From UBA6059 sp964351595 (GTDB lineage: Bacteria; Bacteroidota; Bacteroidia; Cytophagales; Cyclobacteriaceae): a stretch of 64,000 bases of DNA. The notes under the pieces are model-generated. The model made no database searches and had not been told where the DNA came from. It worked only from the letters and a program-made list of their open reading frames with translations. Position numbers and translations under genes: made by a program. Below, piece after piece: positions 55,582-63,948 of the stretch. The stretch spans positions 67,555 through 131,554 of the forward strand of contig CAYGOT010000004.1 in assembly GCA_964351595.1 (NCBI GenBank), written 5' to 3'. Each line of letters opens with the position of its first letter. The first letter of the stretch is position 1.

Positions 55582-58486
55582 ACGGCTCCTCGCCTTTCTT
55601 TTTTTAAGCTTTCAGGTACTGTTTGCCGAAGCAGGTATTCGAGATTTTACCAAGAAAGTATTAGACGAGAATCAAGACTTCTTTGGCACCTTCATTTATA
55701 ATGTTGTCCAGGATCAGGATGGATTTCTCTGGATAGGTAGCGATGACGGCCTTTACAGGTACGACGGTCGCAAAATGATAAATCTCAATGAAAGGGACAG
55801 TACTGTTGGTGACTTAGTCACCGCTATGCAGGTATCTACCGATGGGCATCTTTATTTAGGCTACTATCATGGCGGTATAAGTATCGTCGAGCACAGCCAA
55901 TATCGAAAGATCATCAGCAAGGACGACCTCCCCTATAAGGTGATTGATATTATCAACCTCCCCGGCGAAAACAATCTCCTCGCACTAACGTCAAACGGTA
56001 TTTTTGTCAATTTCCAAGAAGGGAAGCAGATCCAAACCCCGATCGCAGAACTTTCGGGACTTATCATTCATGACCTTGCCCATATCAATGGCGAGCTCCT
56101 CGTAGCTACGAGCGACGGAGTATTTGTTTATGATGTTGATGCCCAATCTAAGATCACTCCCAATAGAATGATCGAAGATCTGGAGTATATCAATTGTAAG
56201 TCAATTTTTCTCGATGAATTCACAGACCGCATCTGGGTAGGAACCGATGAAGGGCTCTATTACTCACCACAGTCAGAGTTGAATTTTAGCGAGTTCTCTG
56301 AATTTAATCGGTTGGTGATTAACACTATTACTACCGACATGCGTGGAAATCTTTGGCTTGGTAGCGCCAATAATGGTCTTTTTGAAGTCATCTTCAAGGA
56401 TGACAGTTATAAGGTTACCCACTTCTCTGAGAGTAATGGACTTGAAAGCAACGAGATCAATTACCTGTATTCTGACCGAGAAGATGAGGTGTGGGTGGGT
56501 ACCTTCGGCAAAGGGCTCATTCAGCTTAACCGTGCTGACTTTCACCACTATTCCTTCAGGGACTACTTTGCTATCGACCGCACACGTGCGCTGGTCATGC
56601 ACAATGATATGCGGTACATCGCCACCAATCTTGGACTAATCAGAGGCTTTAACAAGCCCCATCGGGACAGCCTCAACTTTGAGATGGTCGATGAGTTTGG
56701 TGGGGCAAATGTCTCCGCACTCTTATCCTACAAGCATACGCTGCTCGTTGGCGTAGAAGATGAAGGGCTATTTAGCTTCGATGAAAAAAGCCGCACGCCG
56801 ATTAACATCACCAATAAGGCCGGAGAAGTCATGGACTACCCTATTCGCACGATGGAGGTTCACCCTAACGGGAATGTATTTATCTCATTTTCAGGTATGG
56901 GAGTAGTCGAGTATGACCCGGACTGGAAGGCAGTAAACGAATGGAATACCACGACCCAGTTTTATCATAACGAGATTTTCGCAGTACACCCGGATGCCGA
57001 GGGCAATATATGGTTTGGCGCGTATGGTGCTGGACTTGCTTTTCTGGACCGTACCACAAATGAGATTAGGTACTTGACCAAGGATGACAATTTCCCTTCT
57101 TATGATATCAATAGCATCATAGAGGATAGTAATGGTGATGTATGGATAGCAACAGCAGGTCAGGGTGTATTCAGATATGATGGGGAGGCATTCACCAGGT
57201 ATGGTAAGGCCGACGGCCTACTATCAGACTTTGCCAACAGTATCACCATCGATCAGAGTGGACAGGCATGGGTAGGCCATCGCAAGGGAGTGAGCCTCAT
57301 TCAGGCCGACTATGATATCATCAGGACCTTTTATCATCCGGAAGACTTAGGGGAAACCGAATCATTAATCAATGCGATTGATACTGACGATGACGGTAAT
57401 ATTTGGGTTGGAAATCCTTATGGCATCACTAAAATCGTACTCCCCCATTTACATCATGAGATACGCACAAGGAGTACACACATTACGGATATCCGGCTCT
57501 TCTATAAGCAGGCAGACCTTACAGCTTACTCGGAGGAAAGCAAAATTGACAATATACTTCCTACCGGAATTGTATTTCCTCACGATAAAAATCACATCAC
57601 CTTTGACTTTGTATCGATCAACCTTAAAGATCCTGATGCCATCTATTACAAGTATAGATTGGAAGGATACGATAGAGAATGGTCCCCTATATCTAAAACC
57701 AACCTGGCCACCTATACCAATCTTGACCCTGGGGACTATACCTTCCAAATCATGGAATCTGATCACGATGACTATTGGCAGCCTAACTTCTCTGAGGTAT
57801 CCTTCGCTGTGGATTTACCCTATTGGAACAAATGGTGGTTCCTCTTATTTGAAATGGCCATCGTAACCTTGGTCATTGTTCTCACCTTCAAATTTCTTTC
57901 TAAGGTAGAAAGCAAACTGATTGCCAGACTCTTGATCTACGTCAGTCTCTTTATCTTCTTTGAGTCTATTCATACGCGATTCGAGCCATATCTGGATGAG
58001 ATTTCCGGTGAGATTCCCATCTTCCAAGTGGTAACCAACCTCATCCTTGCATTGCTGCTATTTCCGGTGGAGGGCTTTGTATCCTTCATATTTAGAAAGA
58101 AAGCTGATCATGAAGAATTTGACATTCGTAAGCTCATCTTTCCTCAAAAAATAGGTCACCGATATAGTCGAATCCATAAGGTCTATAGCCCTGATCATAA
58201 GACCGTGTATTATCACATCAAAGATCGGAAGCACCCAAACAGACCTAGCTTCATCTATTATTCTAAGTGGGATACTGAGGATAAGAAATGGTCGAAAGAC
58301 AGGAGATACGCACATTTCAATCAGAAACCTGGCAGTCAGGTTTTGGAATTTGACAAAGTTGGCGGGCACCTCATCATGAGGGTGTTGATTGATGGCGAGA
58401 TGAAAGCTTTCCCGGTCAAAGAATCGAATGAAACGAAGAAAAGTTATAAAGATTCATCCAAATTGGGGCATCCCATCACCTCCTAA
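55574..58486 (+). CDS. Regulator-propeller membrane sensor lacking a histidine kinase domain
   Basis: 970 residues from ATG 55574. Signal peptide, two regulator propellers (blades such as GFLWIGSDDGLYRYDG and GNIWFGAYGAGL), a Y_Y_Y domain (around 690-750: YYKYRLEGYDREW, GDYTFQIMESDHDD), then a membrane segment near 753-775 and two or three more (about 781-798 and 816-840). The C-terminal 130 residues (FDIRKLIFPQKIGHRY to HLIMRVLIDGEMK) show no histidine kinase, LytS or HTH domain. Most Bacteroidota proteins of this build continue into a kinase or LytTR. It is coupled to cassette B and 183 bp upstream of the LytTR regulator. Confidence 0.85.
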   Translation: MIKRLLAFLFLSFQVLFAEAGIRDFTKKVLDENQDFFGTFIYNVVQDQDGFLWIGSDDGLYRYDGRKMINLNERDSTVGDLVTAMQVSTDGHLYLGYYHGGISIVEHSQYRKIISKDDLPYKVIDIINLPGENNLLALTSNGIFVNFQEGKQIQTPIAELSGLIIHDLAHINGELLVATSDGVFVYDVDAQSKITPNRMIEDLEYINCKSIFLDEFTDRIWVGTDEGLYYSPQSELNFSEFSEFNRLVINTITTDMRGNLWLGSANNGLFEVIFKDDSYKVTHFSESNGLESNEINYLYSDREDEVWVGTFGKGLIQLNRADFHHYSFRDYFAIDRTRALVMHNDMRYIATNLGLIRGFNKPHRDSLNFEMVDEFGGANVSALLSYKHTLLVGVEDEGLFSFDEKSRTPINITNKAGEVMDYPIRTMEVHPNGNVFISFSGMGVVEYDPDWKAVNEWNTTTQFYHNEIFAVHPDAEGNIWFGAYGAGLAFLDRTTNEIRYLTKDDNFPSYDINSIIEDSNGDVWIATAGQGVFRYDGEAFTRYGKADGLLSDFANSITIDQSGQAWVGHRKGVSLIQADYDIIRTFYHPEDLGETESLINAIDTDDDGNIWVGNPYGITKIVLPHLHHEIRTRSTHITDIRLFYKQADLTAYSEESKIDNILPTGIVFPHDKNHITFDFVSINLKDPDAIYYKYRLEGYDREWSPISKTNLATYTNLDPGDYTFQIMESDHDDYWQPNFSEVSFAVDLPYWNKWWFLLFEMAIVTLVIVLTFKFLSKVESKLIARLLIYVSLFIFFESIHTRFEPYLDEISGEIPIFQVVTNLILALLLFPVEGFVSFIFRKKADHEEFDIRKLIFPQKIGHRYSRIHKVYSPDHKTVYYHIKDRKHPNRPSFIYYSKWDTEDKKWSKDRRYAHFNQKPGSQVLEFDKVGGHLIMRVLIDGEMKAFPVKESNETKKSYKDSSKLGHPITS

Positions 58487-58535
58487 TATCTCAAGTTGAT
58501 ATTAGCAAAGTACAATAATTTCCATAGCTGGTGAA

Positions 58536-58570
58536 GGGGCGGATATCAGGTTGATACCGCCCCTATTTTT
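58536..58570 (+). terminator. Terminator after the sensor gene
   Basis: GGGGCGG (58536-58542) pairs with CCGCCCC (58557-58563), followed by TATTTTTA. This separates the sensor operon from the regulator gene. Confidence 0.7.
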
Positions 58571-58615
58571 ATTGATTCGTTTATCAGAATTTTTCCTACA
58601 CTTTTAAGAGAATTG

Positions 58616-58658
58616 CCTAACAATTAGGTAACAAAAATATAGCTTAGCTCAAGCTAAG
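58616..58658. promoter_or_regulatory. Two palindromes upstream of the LytTR regulator
   Basis: CCTAACAATTAGG (58616-58628, arms CCTAA/TTAGG) and CTTAGCTCAAGCTAAG (58643-58658, arms CTTAGCT/AGCTAAG), 14 bp apart. They sit just before the ribosome binding site and could be regulatory; role unproven. Confidence 0.4.
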
Positions 58659-58669
58659 GAAGGAGAATT

Positions 58670-59359
58670 TTGAGAATATTGAATTGTATAGTGATCGATG
58701 ACGACCCCATGTCCACAACGATGTTGCAGACATTGATAAATAAAACAGAAAAGCTAGCATTACTAGGGGCTTACAACGATGCAGAAGAAGGTGTGGCAGC
58801 TTTAGTTTCGGATCAACCCGATATCGTTTTTATTGATGTCCAAATGCCAAAGTTGAGTGGGCCGGACATCATAAGAAATCTTCCCTACAATCCAGCAATA
58901 ATTATAATCAGTGGTTCTACTAATTTTGCCGCTGAGGCGTTCGAGCTGGATGTGACGGACTACCTGGTCAAGCCCATCGATAACTATGCACGTTTTTTAA
59001 AAAGCGTAGAAAAAGCCCGCAAATCTTTAGCTAAAGAATCCGCCACCAGTTCCCCAAAACTCTTTTTGAAGGTGGATTCGACCATTATCAACATCGACAA
59101 ATCTGATGTGCTCTATGTAAAGGCCTACGGAGACTATGTCAAGTTGATTACTGCCGGCAAAACATACACTATCAAGTATAAGATGACGGCTCTGGAACAA
59201 AAACTGTCTTCCGAATTCATAAGGATTCACCGGTCTTATATTGTGAATATTAATAATATCGACAATATCGAGCAAAACAGTCTGGAGATCAACAATGAAA
59301 TTATTCCGATAGGCGTATCTCACCGGAAGACGCTCATAGACAAACTTGAATTGCTATAA
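58670..59359 (+). CDS. LytTR-family response regulator
   Basis: 229 residues. The receiver domain (1-120) has Asp10-Asp11-Asp12 acid pocket, phospho-acceptor Asp56 in VFIDVQMPKL and Lys101 in YLVKPID. The LytTR DNA-binding domain (about 130-229) contains VLYVKAYGDYVKLIT and FIRIHRSYIVNINNI. The start is TTG 58670, supported by a strong AAGGAAGGAG site (58656-58665) four bases upstream, unusual for this genome. LytTR proteins bind paired direct repeats; the 21-bp-spaced repeats before both cassettes are the obvious targets. Confidence 0.9.
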   Translation: MRILNCIVIDDDPMSTTMLQTLINKTEKLALLGAYNDAEEGVAALVSDQPDIVFIDVQMPKLSGPDIIRNLPYNPAIIIISGSTNFAAEAFELDVTDYLVKPIDNYARFLKSVEKARKSLAKESATSSPKLFLKVDSTIINIDKSDVLYVKAYGDYVKLITAGKTYTIKYKMTALEQKLSSEFIRIHRSYIVNINNIDNIEQNSLEINNEIIPIGVSHRKTLIDKLELL

Positions 59360-59436
59360 GATCATTGTGGTTCCTGATCGCAGCAACATTCACAACTCTT
59401 TGCTAGCTTAGACCGTTCATGAAATCATTTCCCCTC

Positions 59437-59453
59437 GCTGGATGTTATCCAGC
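59437..59453. other. Hairpin upstream of moaA
   Basis: GCTGGAT-GTT-ATCCAGC, a perfect 7-bp stem, 20 bp before the moaA start. It does not resemble a molybdenum cofactor riboswitch. Confidence 0.4.
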
Positions 59454-59473
59454 CAGCCAGGTCATGTGCTAAG

Positions 59474-60460
59474 ATGCTTTACGATAATCACGGAAGACGG
59501 ATCAACTATGTAAGACTAGCGGTCACCGATAGGTGCAACCTCCGTTGCTTCTATTGCATGCCAGAGTCGGGCATCAAGTACATGGATCGCAAGGACTTGT
59601 TGACCTTCGAGGAGATGGAGCGGATGCTAAGGGTGTTTGCGGAGCAAGGCATCAACAAGGTCAGGATCACAGGAGGTGAGCCCTTTGTGCGTCAGGGCAT
59701 TATGGAGTTTCTGGAGTCGATCTCTACCCTACCGGGAATAGATGACATCAACATCACCACCAATGGCACCACCACCGGTCAATACATTGATCGGTTGCAG
59801 GCTATTGGACTAAAATCCATCAACCTGAGCCTGGACAGTTTAAACAAAGAGCGGTTTTTTGAGATCACCCGTCGCAATGAATTCGACAATGTGATTGATA
59901 CCTTCCATCAGCTGTTGGAGACAAGCATCAATGTGAAGATAAATGCTGTGGTCATGGAAGGACGCAACATCGAGGATATCTATCCTATGGTAGCCTTGAC
60001 CAGGGATCACAAAGTGAGTGTCAGGTTCATCGAAGAAATGCCCTTTAATGGTACCGAAGGTCAGGGCAATACGACCTTCTGGCCGATGAAGAAAATTCTG
60101 GAGCATATCAAAGCTGAGTTTCCAAATGTCGAGAAGCTACCTGACCCTGCCAGCTCTACCAGTAGCAACTATAAGGTCAAAGGCTTCAGAGGCGACTTTG
60201 GTATCATAGCCGCATACACGCGTACCTTCTGTGGTACTTGTAATCGTATCCGAATTACACCTCAGGGTACGCTTAAGACATGCCTGTATGAAGGTGGTGG
60301 CACAAGCCTGAGGGATATTATGAGATCGGGAGCTTCCGATCAGCAGTTGACGGATCATTTGAAAAAAATCCTCTCCAATCGATTCAAAGATGGTTTTGAA
60401 GCAGAGAATGATCGTAAGAACAATCCTGTTTCTGAGTCCATGGCGACCATTGGAGGATAA
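59474..60460 (+). CDS. moaA: GTP 3',8-cyclase MoaA
   Basis: 328 residues. Radical SAM motif CNLRCFYC with Cys21, Cys25 and Cys28, and a second 4Fe-4S set in FCGTCNRIRITPQGTLKTC. Ends in SESMATIGG, a typical Gly-Gly C-terminal tail. It converts GTP to (8S)-3',8-cyclo-7,8-dihydroguanosine triphosphate, the first step of molybdopterin synthesis. No other moa genes are in this window. Confidence 0.93.
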   Translation: MLYDNHGRRINYVRLAVTDRCNLRCFYCMPESGIKYMDRKDLLTFEEMERMLRVFAEQGINKVRITGGEPFVRQGIMEFLESISTLPGIDDINITTNGTTTGQYIDRLQAIGLKSINLSLDSLNKERFFEITRRNEFDNVIDTFHQLLETSINVKINAVVMEGRNIEDIYPMVALTRDHKVSVRFIEEMPFNGTEGQGNTTFWPMKKILEHIKAEFPNVEKLPDPASSTSSNYKVKGFRGDFGIIAAYTRTFCGTCNRIRITPQGTLKTCLYEGGGTSLRDIMRSGASDQQLTDHLKKILSNRFKDGFEAENDRKNNPVSESMATIGG

Positions 60461-60463
60461 AAT

Positions 60464-60498
60464 TAGTTGGTAGTTGGTAGTTGGTAGTTGGTAGTTGA
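60464..60498. repeat. Heptanucleotide microsatellite
   Basis: TAGTTGG repeated four times perfectly (60464-60491) with a fifth, TAGTTGA (60492-60498), in the 62-bp gap between moaA and the isochorismatase gene. Confidence 0.9.
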
Positions 60499-60522
60499 TA
60501 ATGGATAGAATGTAGTTCAGAT

Positions 60523-61089
60523 ATGTCTCTTAAATCAGGTAATACAGCATTATTATTAATAGATATTCAGCAAGGGCTGGATGATCATGAATTCTATGGA
60601 GGTAATCGCAACAACCCAAATGCTGAGCAGAATATGGCGACTATTCTCCAACATTGGAGAGAACTAAGCCTGCCAGTTTACCACATTCACCATAGCTCTA
60701 CCAATCCCGAGTCTCCATTGCATGCTTCCAAGCTTGGGTTTGCTGTTAAAAAAGGCCTTGAGCCAGCAGGCAATGAGCCTCAATACACCAAAAATGTCAA
60801 CAGCGCTTTTATCGGTACTAGCCTGGAAGATGATCTGAAGAAGGCCGGGATCGAGACAGTAGTCATCGTCGGGCTCACTACCAACCATTGTATCTCTACC
60901 AGCACCCGCATGGCGAGCAATCTTGGTTTCGAGACCTATCTGATCAGTGATGCTACCGCAACGTTTGATCGCTTAGCACTGGATGGCAGCACGATACCTT
61001 CTGAGACAATACATCAGGCGGAACTAGCCAGTCTCAATGGTGAGTTTGCCAAAGTGCTCAGCACTAGCGATTTCCTGAGTCGAGTGTAA
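60523..61089 (+). CDS. Isochorismatase-family cysteine hydrolase
   Basis: 188 residues of the isochorismatase-like fold. Catalytic triad Asp14 (LLIDIQQGL), Lys in QYTKNVNSAF and Cys in TTNHCISTSTRMA. These enzymes hydrolyse isochorismate, nicotinamide or related amides; the CIS-type motif with TTNHC is more general cysteine hydrolase than entB-like. No siderophore genes are near. Confidence 0.88.
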   Translation: MSLKSGNTALLLIDIQQGLDDHEFYGGNRNNPNAEQNMATILQHWRELSLPVYHIHHSSTNPESPLHASKLGFAVKKGLEPAGNEPQYTKNVNSAFIGTSLEDDLKKAGIETVVIVGLTTNHCISTSTRMASNLGFETYLISDATATFDRLALDGSTIPSETIHQAELASLNGEFAKVLSTSDFLSRV

Positions 61090-61100
61090 ACCTCCTCCAT

Positions 61101-61511
61101 CTACTGCAAGAAATGTGACAATATACTGTCATAGTTCACCGCCAGATAGAGTAAGCTCGCAAGGTTCCCAAATAGTGTCAGCGGTACCAGCCATATCAGA
61201 AAAGTGACGAACGAGCCTGTGTGTAGATAGATCAGAAAATCGAACATCAGCAGACCAAGACTCAAGTCGATCCCTATCTGCCGAAACCATAGGAACGAAT
61301 ACATTTTCTTCAGACTCCTGATGAAGTTCTCCTTGTCACTACAGTAGATCGTGTACACTAAGAAAACGACCAGTACCAGCCAGGTCAGCTGCTTGCCCCA
61401 GCCATATGAACCCTCGCTTAGCAGCCAATGCTGATCTTTTGCGGTAGCGATAGTCAATCCCGCAAAAACAGCATAGACAAACCAAAACGAGTGCCTTTTC
61501 ATTCTCTTCAT
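61101..61511 (-). CDS. Membrane protein of unknown function
   Basis: 136 residues with four hydrophobic segments (FWFVYAVFAGLTIATA, LTWLVLVVFLVYTIYC, LGLLMFDFLIYLHTG, LVPLTLFGNLASLLYLA). Probably an inner-membrane protein of four helices. No motif recognised. Confidence 0.65.
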   Translation of the reverse strand: MKRMKRHSFWFVYAVFAGLTIATAKDQHWLLSEGSYGWGKQLTWLVLVVFLVYTIYCSDKENFIRSLKKMYSFLWFRQIGIDLSLGLLMFDFLIYLHTGSFVTFLIWLVPLTLFGNLASLLYLAVNYDSILSHFLQ

Positions 61512-62541
61512 AGTATCAAAGTACTAAAAATATTGGCTGAATGAAATTAGTGACCTTGATGGGTTTATCCGCTGAGATTTCCTGTCAATCCTGCCAACCG
61601 TTCGACTGGGCAGCTTTGGAATGACACTTGTGTTTAGTGCAATACGTCATTCCGGCCTGCCTGTCCGGCAAGGCAGGTTTGGAGGAACGACAATACCGGA
61701 ATCTGAATGTTGGAAAACTGTATTACTTTATGAATAAAAGCTAATGCCTGTCTGCTCTAATAACTAATGCGGATAGTCCAGATTCCAGACTTCCGCTACG
61801 CTCTGCCTGCCCTTTAGGCAGGTCAGGAATGACGGATCTAAAAATTTTAGTGTTTTGAACAACATCCTACACCATCAATTCGTCATTCCGGCCTGCCTGT
61901 CCGGCGAGGCAGGTTTGGAGGTACAACAATACCGGAATCTGTAAGTCAGGGGCATCAAACTACTATGGCCCAAAGCATATTAGGAACTTTGCGACTCGAC
62001 AGGAGCCTTTGCTGATAGTCATACATCCAGATTCCTGACTTCCGCTACGCTGCATCAGGAATGACGTGTACTGCTATGGCATTATTCGTTTCTTGCTGTC
62101 ATTCCGATCAGCCGTCCGTCATTCCGGTTTGGAGGTACGACAATACCGGAATCTGAAGGTTGGAAAAACTGCATTACTTTATGAATAATGGCTAATGACG
62201 GTCTGCTCTAATAACTATTGCCGCTAGTCATGCATACAGATTCCTGACTTCCGCTACGCTCCACCTGCCTGCAGGTAGGCAGGTCAGGAATGACGTGTAC
62301 TGCTAGGCATGATTCGTTTCATGTGACATTCCGATCAGCCACCCTTGGTTGAGGCCTGCCTGTCCGGCGAGGCAGGTTTGGAGGCACGACCAGACCGGAA
62401 TCTGTAGGATGAAGTACCTCAATGGTTTTTGAGTAAGGACTCTTGATGGTCTGCACATAAATGACCATCTCTGATAATCAGGCAGACAGATTCCTGAATG
62501 CAGCTGCGCTGCATCAGGAATGACGCTCGGATAATTGGTTA
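61512..62541. repeat. 1-kb gene-free field of tandem palindromic repeats
   Basis: About four degenerate units of 180-200 bp (61645-61834, 61881-62066, 62117-62295, 62325-62525), with the first three starts 236 bp apart. Each begins with CGTCATTCCGG and a hairpin (often GCCTGCCTGTCCGGCGAGGC), then GGTTTGGAGG-ACGAC and ACCGGAATCTG, and ends with CAGATTCCTGACTTCCGCTA and TCAGGAATGACG. The two ends are complementary (CGTCATTCC / GGAATGACG), so each unit can fold on itself. No transposase is seen. Confidence 0.8.
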
Positions 62542-62907
62542 TTACCTACTGAGCCTCCAGCTGAGTCCAAACCATATCAAGTAAGAAAGCAGGAAGATCA
62601 GGAAACCATAAAGGGTGGTGATCATAGCCACCTTCAACCCACCGGCGAGCATAGCGGCAGAGATACTTTCCATTTGTTCTATCGCTACAAATGCGGAGTA
62701 CAAACCAATCAATGTGCCCAGCAGTCCGACAATCAAGCCGAACAGTCCAACTTCTTTGATATAGCCAATTTTCCGGTAGGTATGGTCATCAGATGTACCG
62801 CGAAGCGCTGGCAGTCCATTAGTCAATGCCACCATGAGCATGGCGATAAAAATCAATGTAAGGATGCCCATGAACAATGGGCCTCCCATGTAGAATAATT
62901 CCAACAT
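62542..62907 (-). CDS. Small MotA/TolQ/ExbB-type proton channel protein
   Basis: 121 residues, three membrane helices (LFMGILTLIFIAMLMVAL, VGLFGLIVGLLGTLIGLYSAF and MITTLYGFLIFLLSYLIWF). AGGLKVAMITTLYG is a clear MotA/TolQ/ExbB signature. ExbB/TolQ usually have over 200 residues; this is one of the short forms. No ExbD/TolR partner gene is adjacent. Divergent from a LytTR gene. Confidence 0.8.
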   Translation of the reverse strand: MLELFYMGGPLFMGILTLIFIAMLMVALTNGLPALRGTSDDHTYRKIGYIKEVGLFGLIVGLLGTLIGLYSAFVAIEQMESISAAMLAGGLKVAMITTLYGFLIFLLSYLIWFGLSWRLSR

Positions 62908-63068
62908 AGCTTTTTAGTTTTAAGATTTACGATGGGGTCAAAACTAGAAGCTACTTCCCCGAATCGTTAGGTAGAATCCGTAGCTAAAGCTGTCATTCGT
63001 CGATATTTAGCTATAATAAAGAAGATATTCATGAGATTCGAAGAAAACCGGAATGTTTACTTAAGCAC

Positions 63069-63860
63069 ATGAGTCTCAGATCACAGATCATCTTTTGGAG
63101 TATTATATGCCTGCTACTGACCTTTTTGTTTGGACAGAAATGGTCTAGCTATACAGAGGCTTTCTACTTCTCCACGCTCCTATTGCCTGTCATTTTGTTG
63201 ACGTCCTTTTTTTTTAATGCATACCTGGTGCCGAGATACCTTCTCACTGGCAGACATTTCCGTTTCGGGCTTTACACCTTCTATTCTGTTATCGCATCAC
63301 TTTATCTCACTGGGATCGTCGTGGTTTTCGCGTTTATCTATCTGGCCAATTATCATACGGCTCGTATGAACCCTATCGTTTGGGACGTGGTGTTAATGGG
63401 GTTCATTCTTTACTTTGTCGTATTCGCCTATTCTTTTTTTCTCCTTAGCAGGAAAAACCTGTCAAGCACCGAGCAGGTGCAATCACTTAGCCAGGCGCTG
63501 GCACTTACTGAGGTCGAGACGATCACGATTACATCCAATCGCAAGCATCACACCATCGCATTGGATGAGCTGCTCTACGTTGAAAGCCTTGCCGATTATG
63601 TGAAAATCCATATTTCCGATAGGCCTGCCCGACCAGGCGGGGAGTTGATCACCAAGCAGAAAATCAGTCACCTGGAGAAGCAGCTCCCGGCATATTTTGT
63701 CCGCATCCATCGATCATTTTTGATCAACAGCCGCAAGGTAGATAGCCACACAAAAGAGATAGTGGCTATCGGCGGTAACGAATTACCCATCAGCCGTACC
63801 TTCAAGCAGGCTGCCCTGGAGGTATTGCATTCCGGTAGGGCGTCTACGAGATCATCCTGA
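63069..63860 (+). CDS. Membrane-bound LytTR regulator
   Basis: 263 residues with four membrane segments (about 7-23, 32-50, 68-95 and 100-122) and a C-terminal LytTR DNA-binding domain (about 150-257: LDELLYVESLADYVKIH, YFVRIHRSFLINSRKV). No receiver domain. The build is of a membrane-tethered transcription factor that senses through its helices. Divergent from the small MotA/TolQ/ExbB gene. Confidence 0.88.
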   Translation: MSLRSQIIFWSIICLLLTFLFGQKWSSYTEAFYFSTLLLPVILLTSFFFNAYLVPRYLLTGRHFRFGLYTFYSVIASLYLTGIVVVFAFIYLANYHTARMNPIVWDVVLMGFILYFVVFAYSFFLLSRKNLSSTEQVQSLSQALALTEVETITITSNRKHHTIALDELLYVESLADYVKIHISDRPARPGGELITKQKISHLEKQLPAYFVRIHRSFLINSRKVDSHTKEIVAIGGNELPISRTFKQAALEVLHSGRASTRSS

Positions 63861-63948
63861 GTTCGAATGATCTGAAATAGATAGCGCCTACCTACATCCT
63901 TGTCCTCACATTTTACGTTAGCTTTGCACTACCGTTCTTTGACTATAT

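Noticed and set aside
59360..59473. Molybdenum cofactor riboswitch upstream of moaA
   Set aside because: Only a single 7-bp hairpin is visible; no multi-stem structure fitting that riboswitch.
60464..60498. CRISPR-like short repeat
   Set aside because: Seven-base units with no spacers: a microsatellite.
61645..62525. Insertion sequence
   Set aside because: No transposase frame of any size lies in the region.
61512..62541. CRISPR array
   Set aside because: Units are about 180-200 bp with palindromic ends and internal variation, not short identical repeats with unique spacers; no cas genes.
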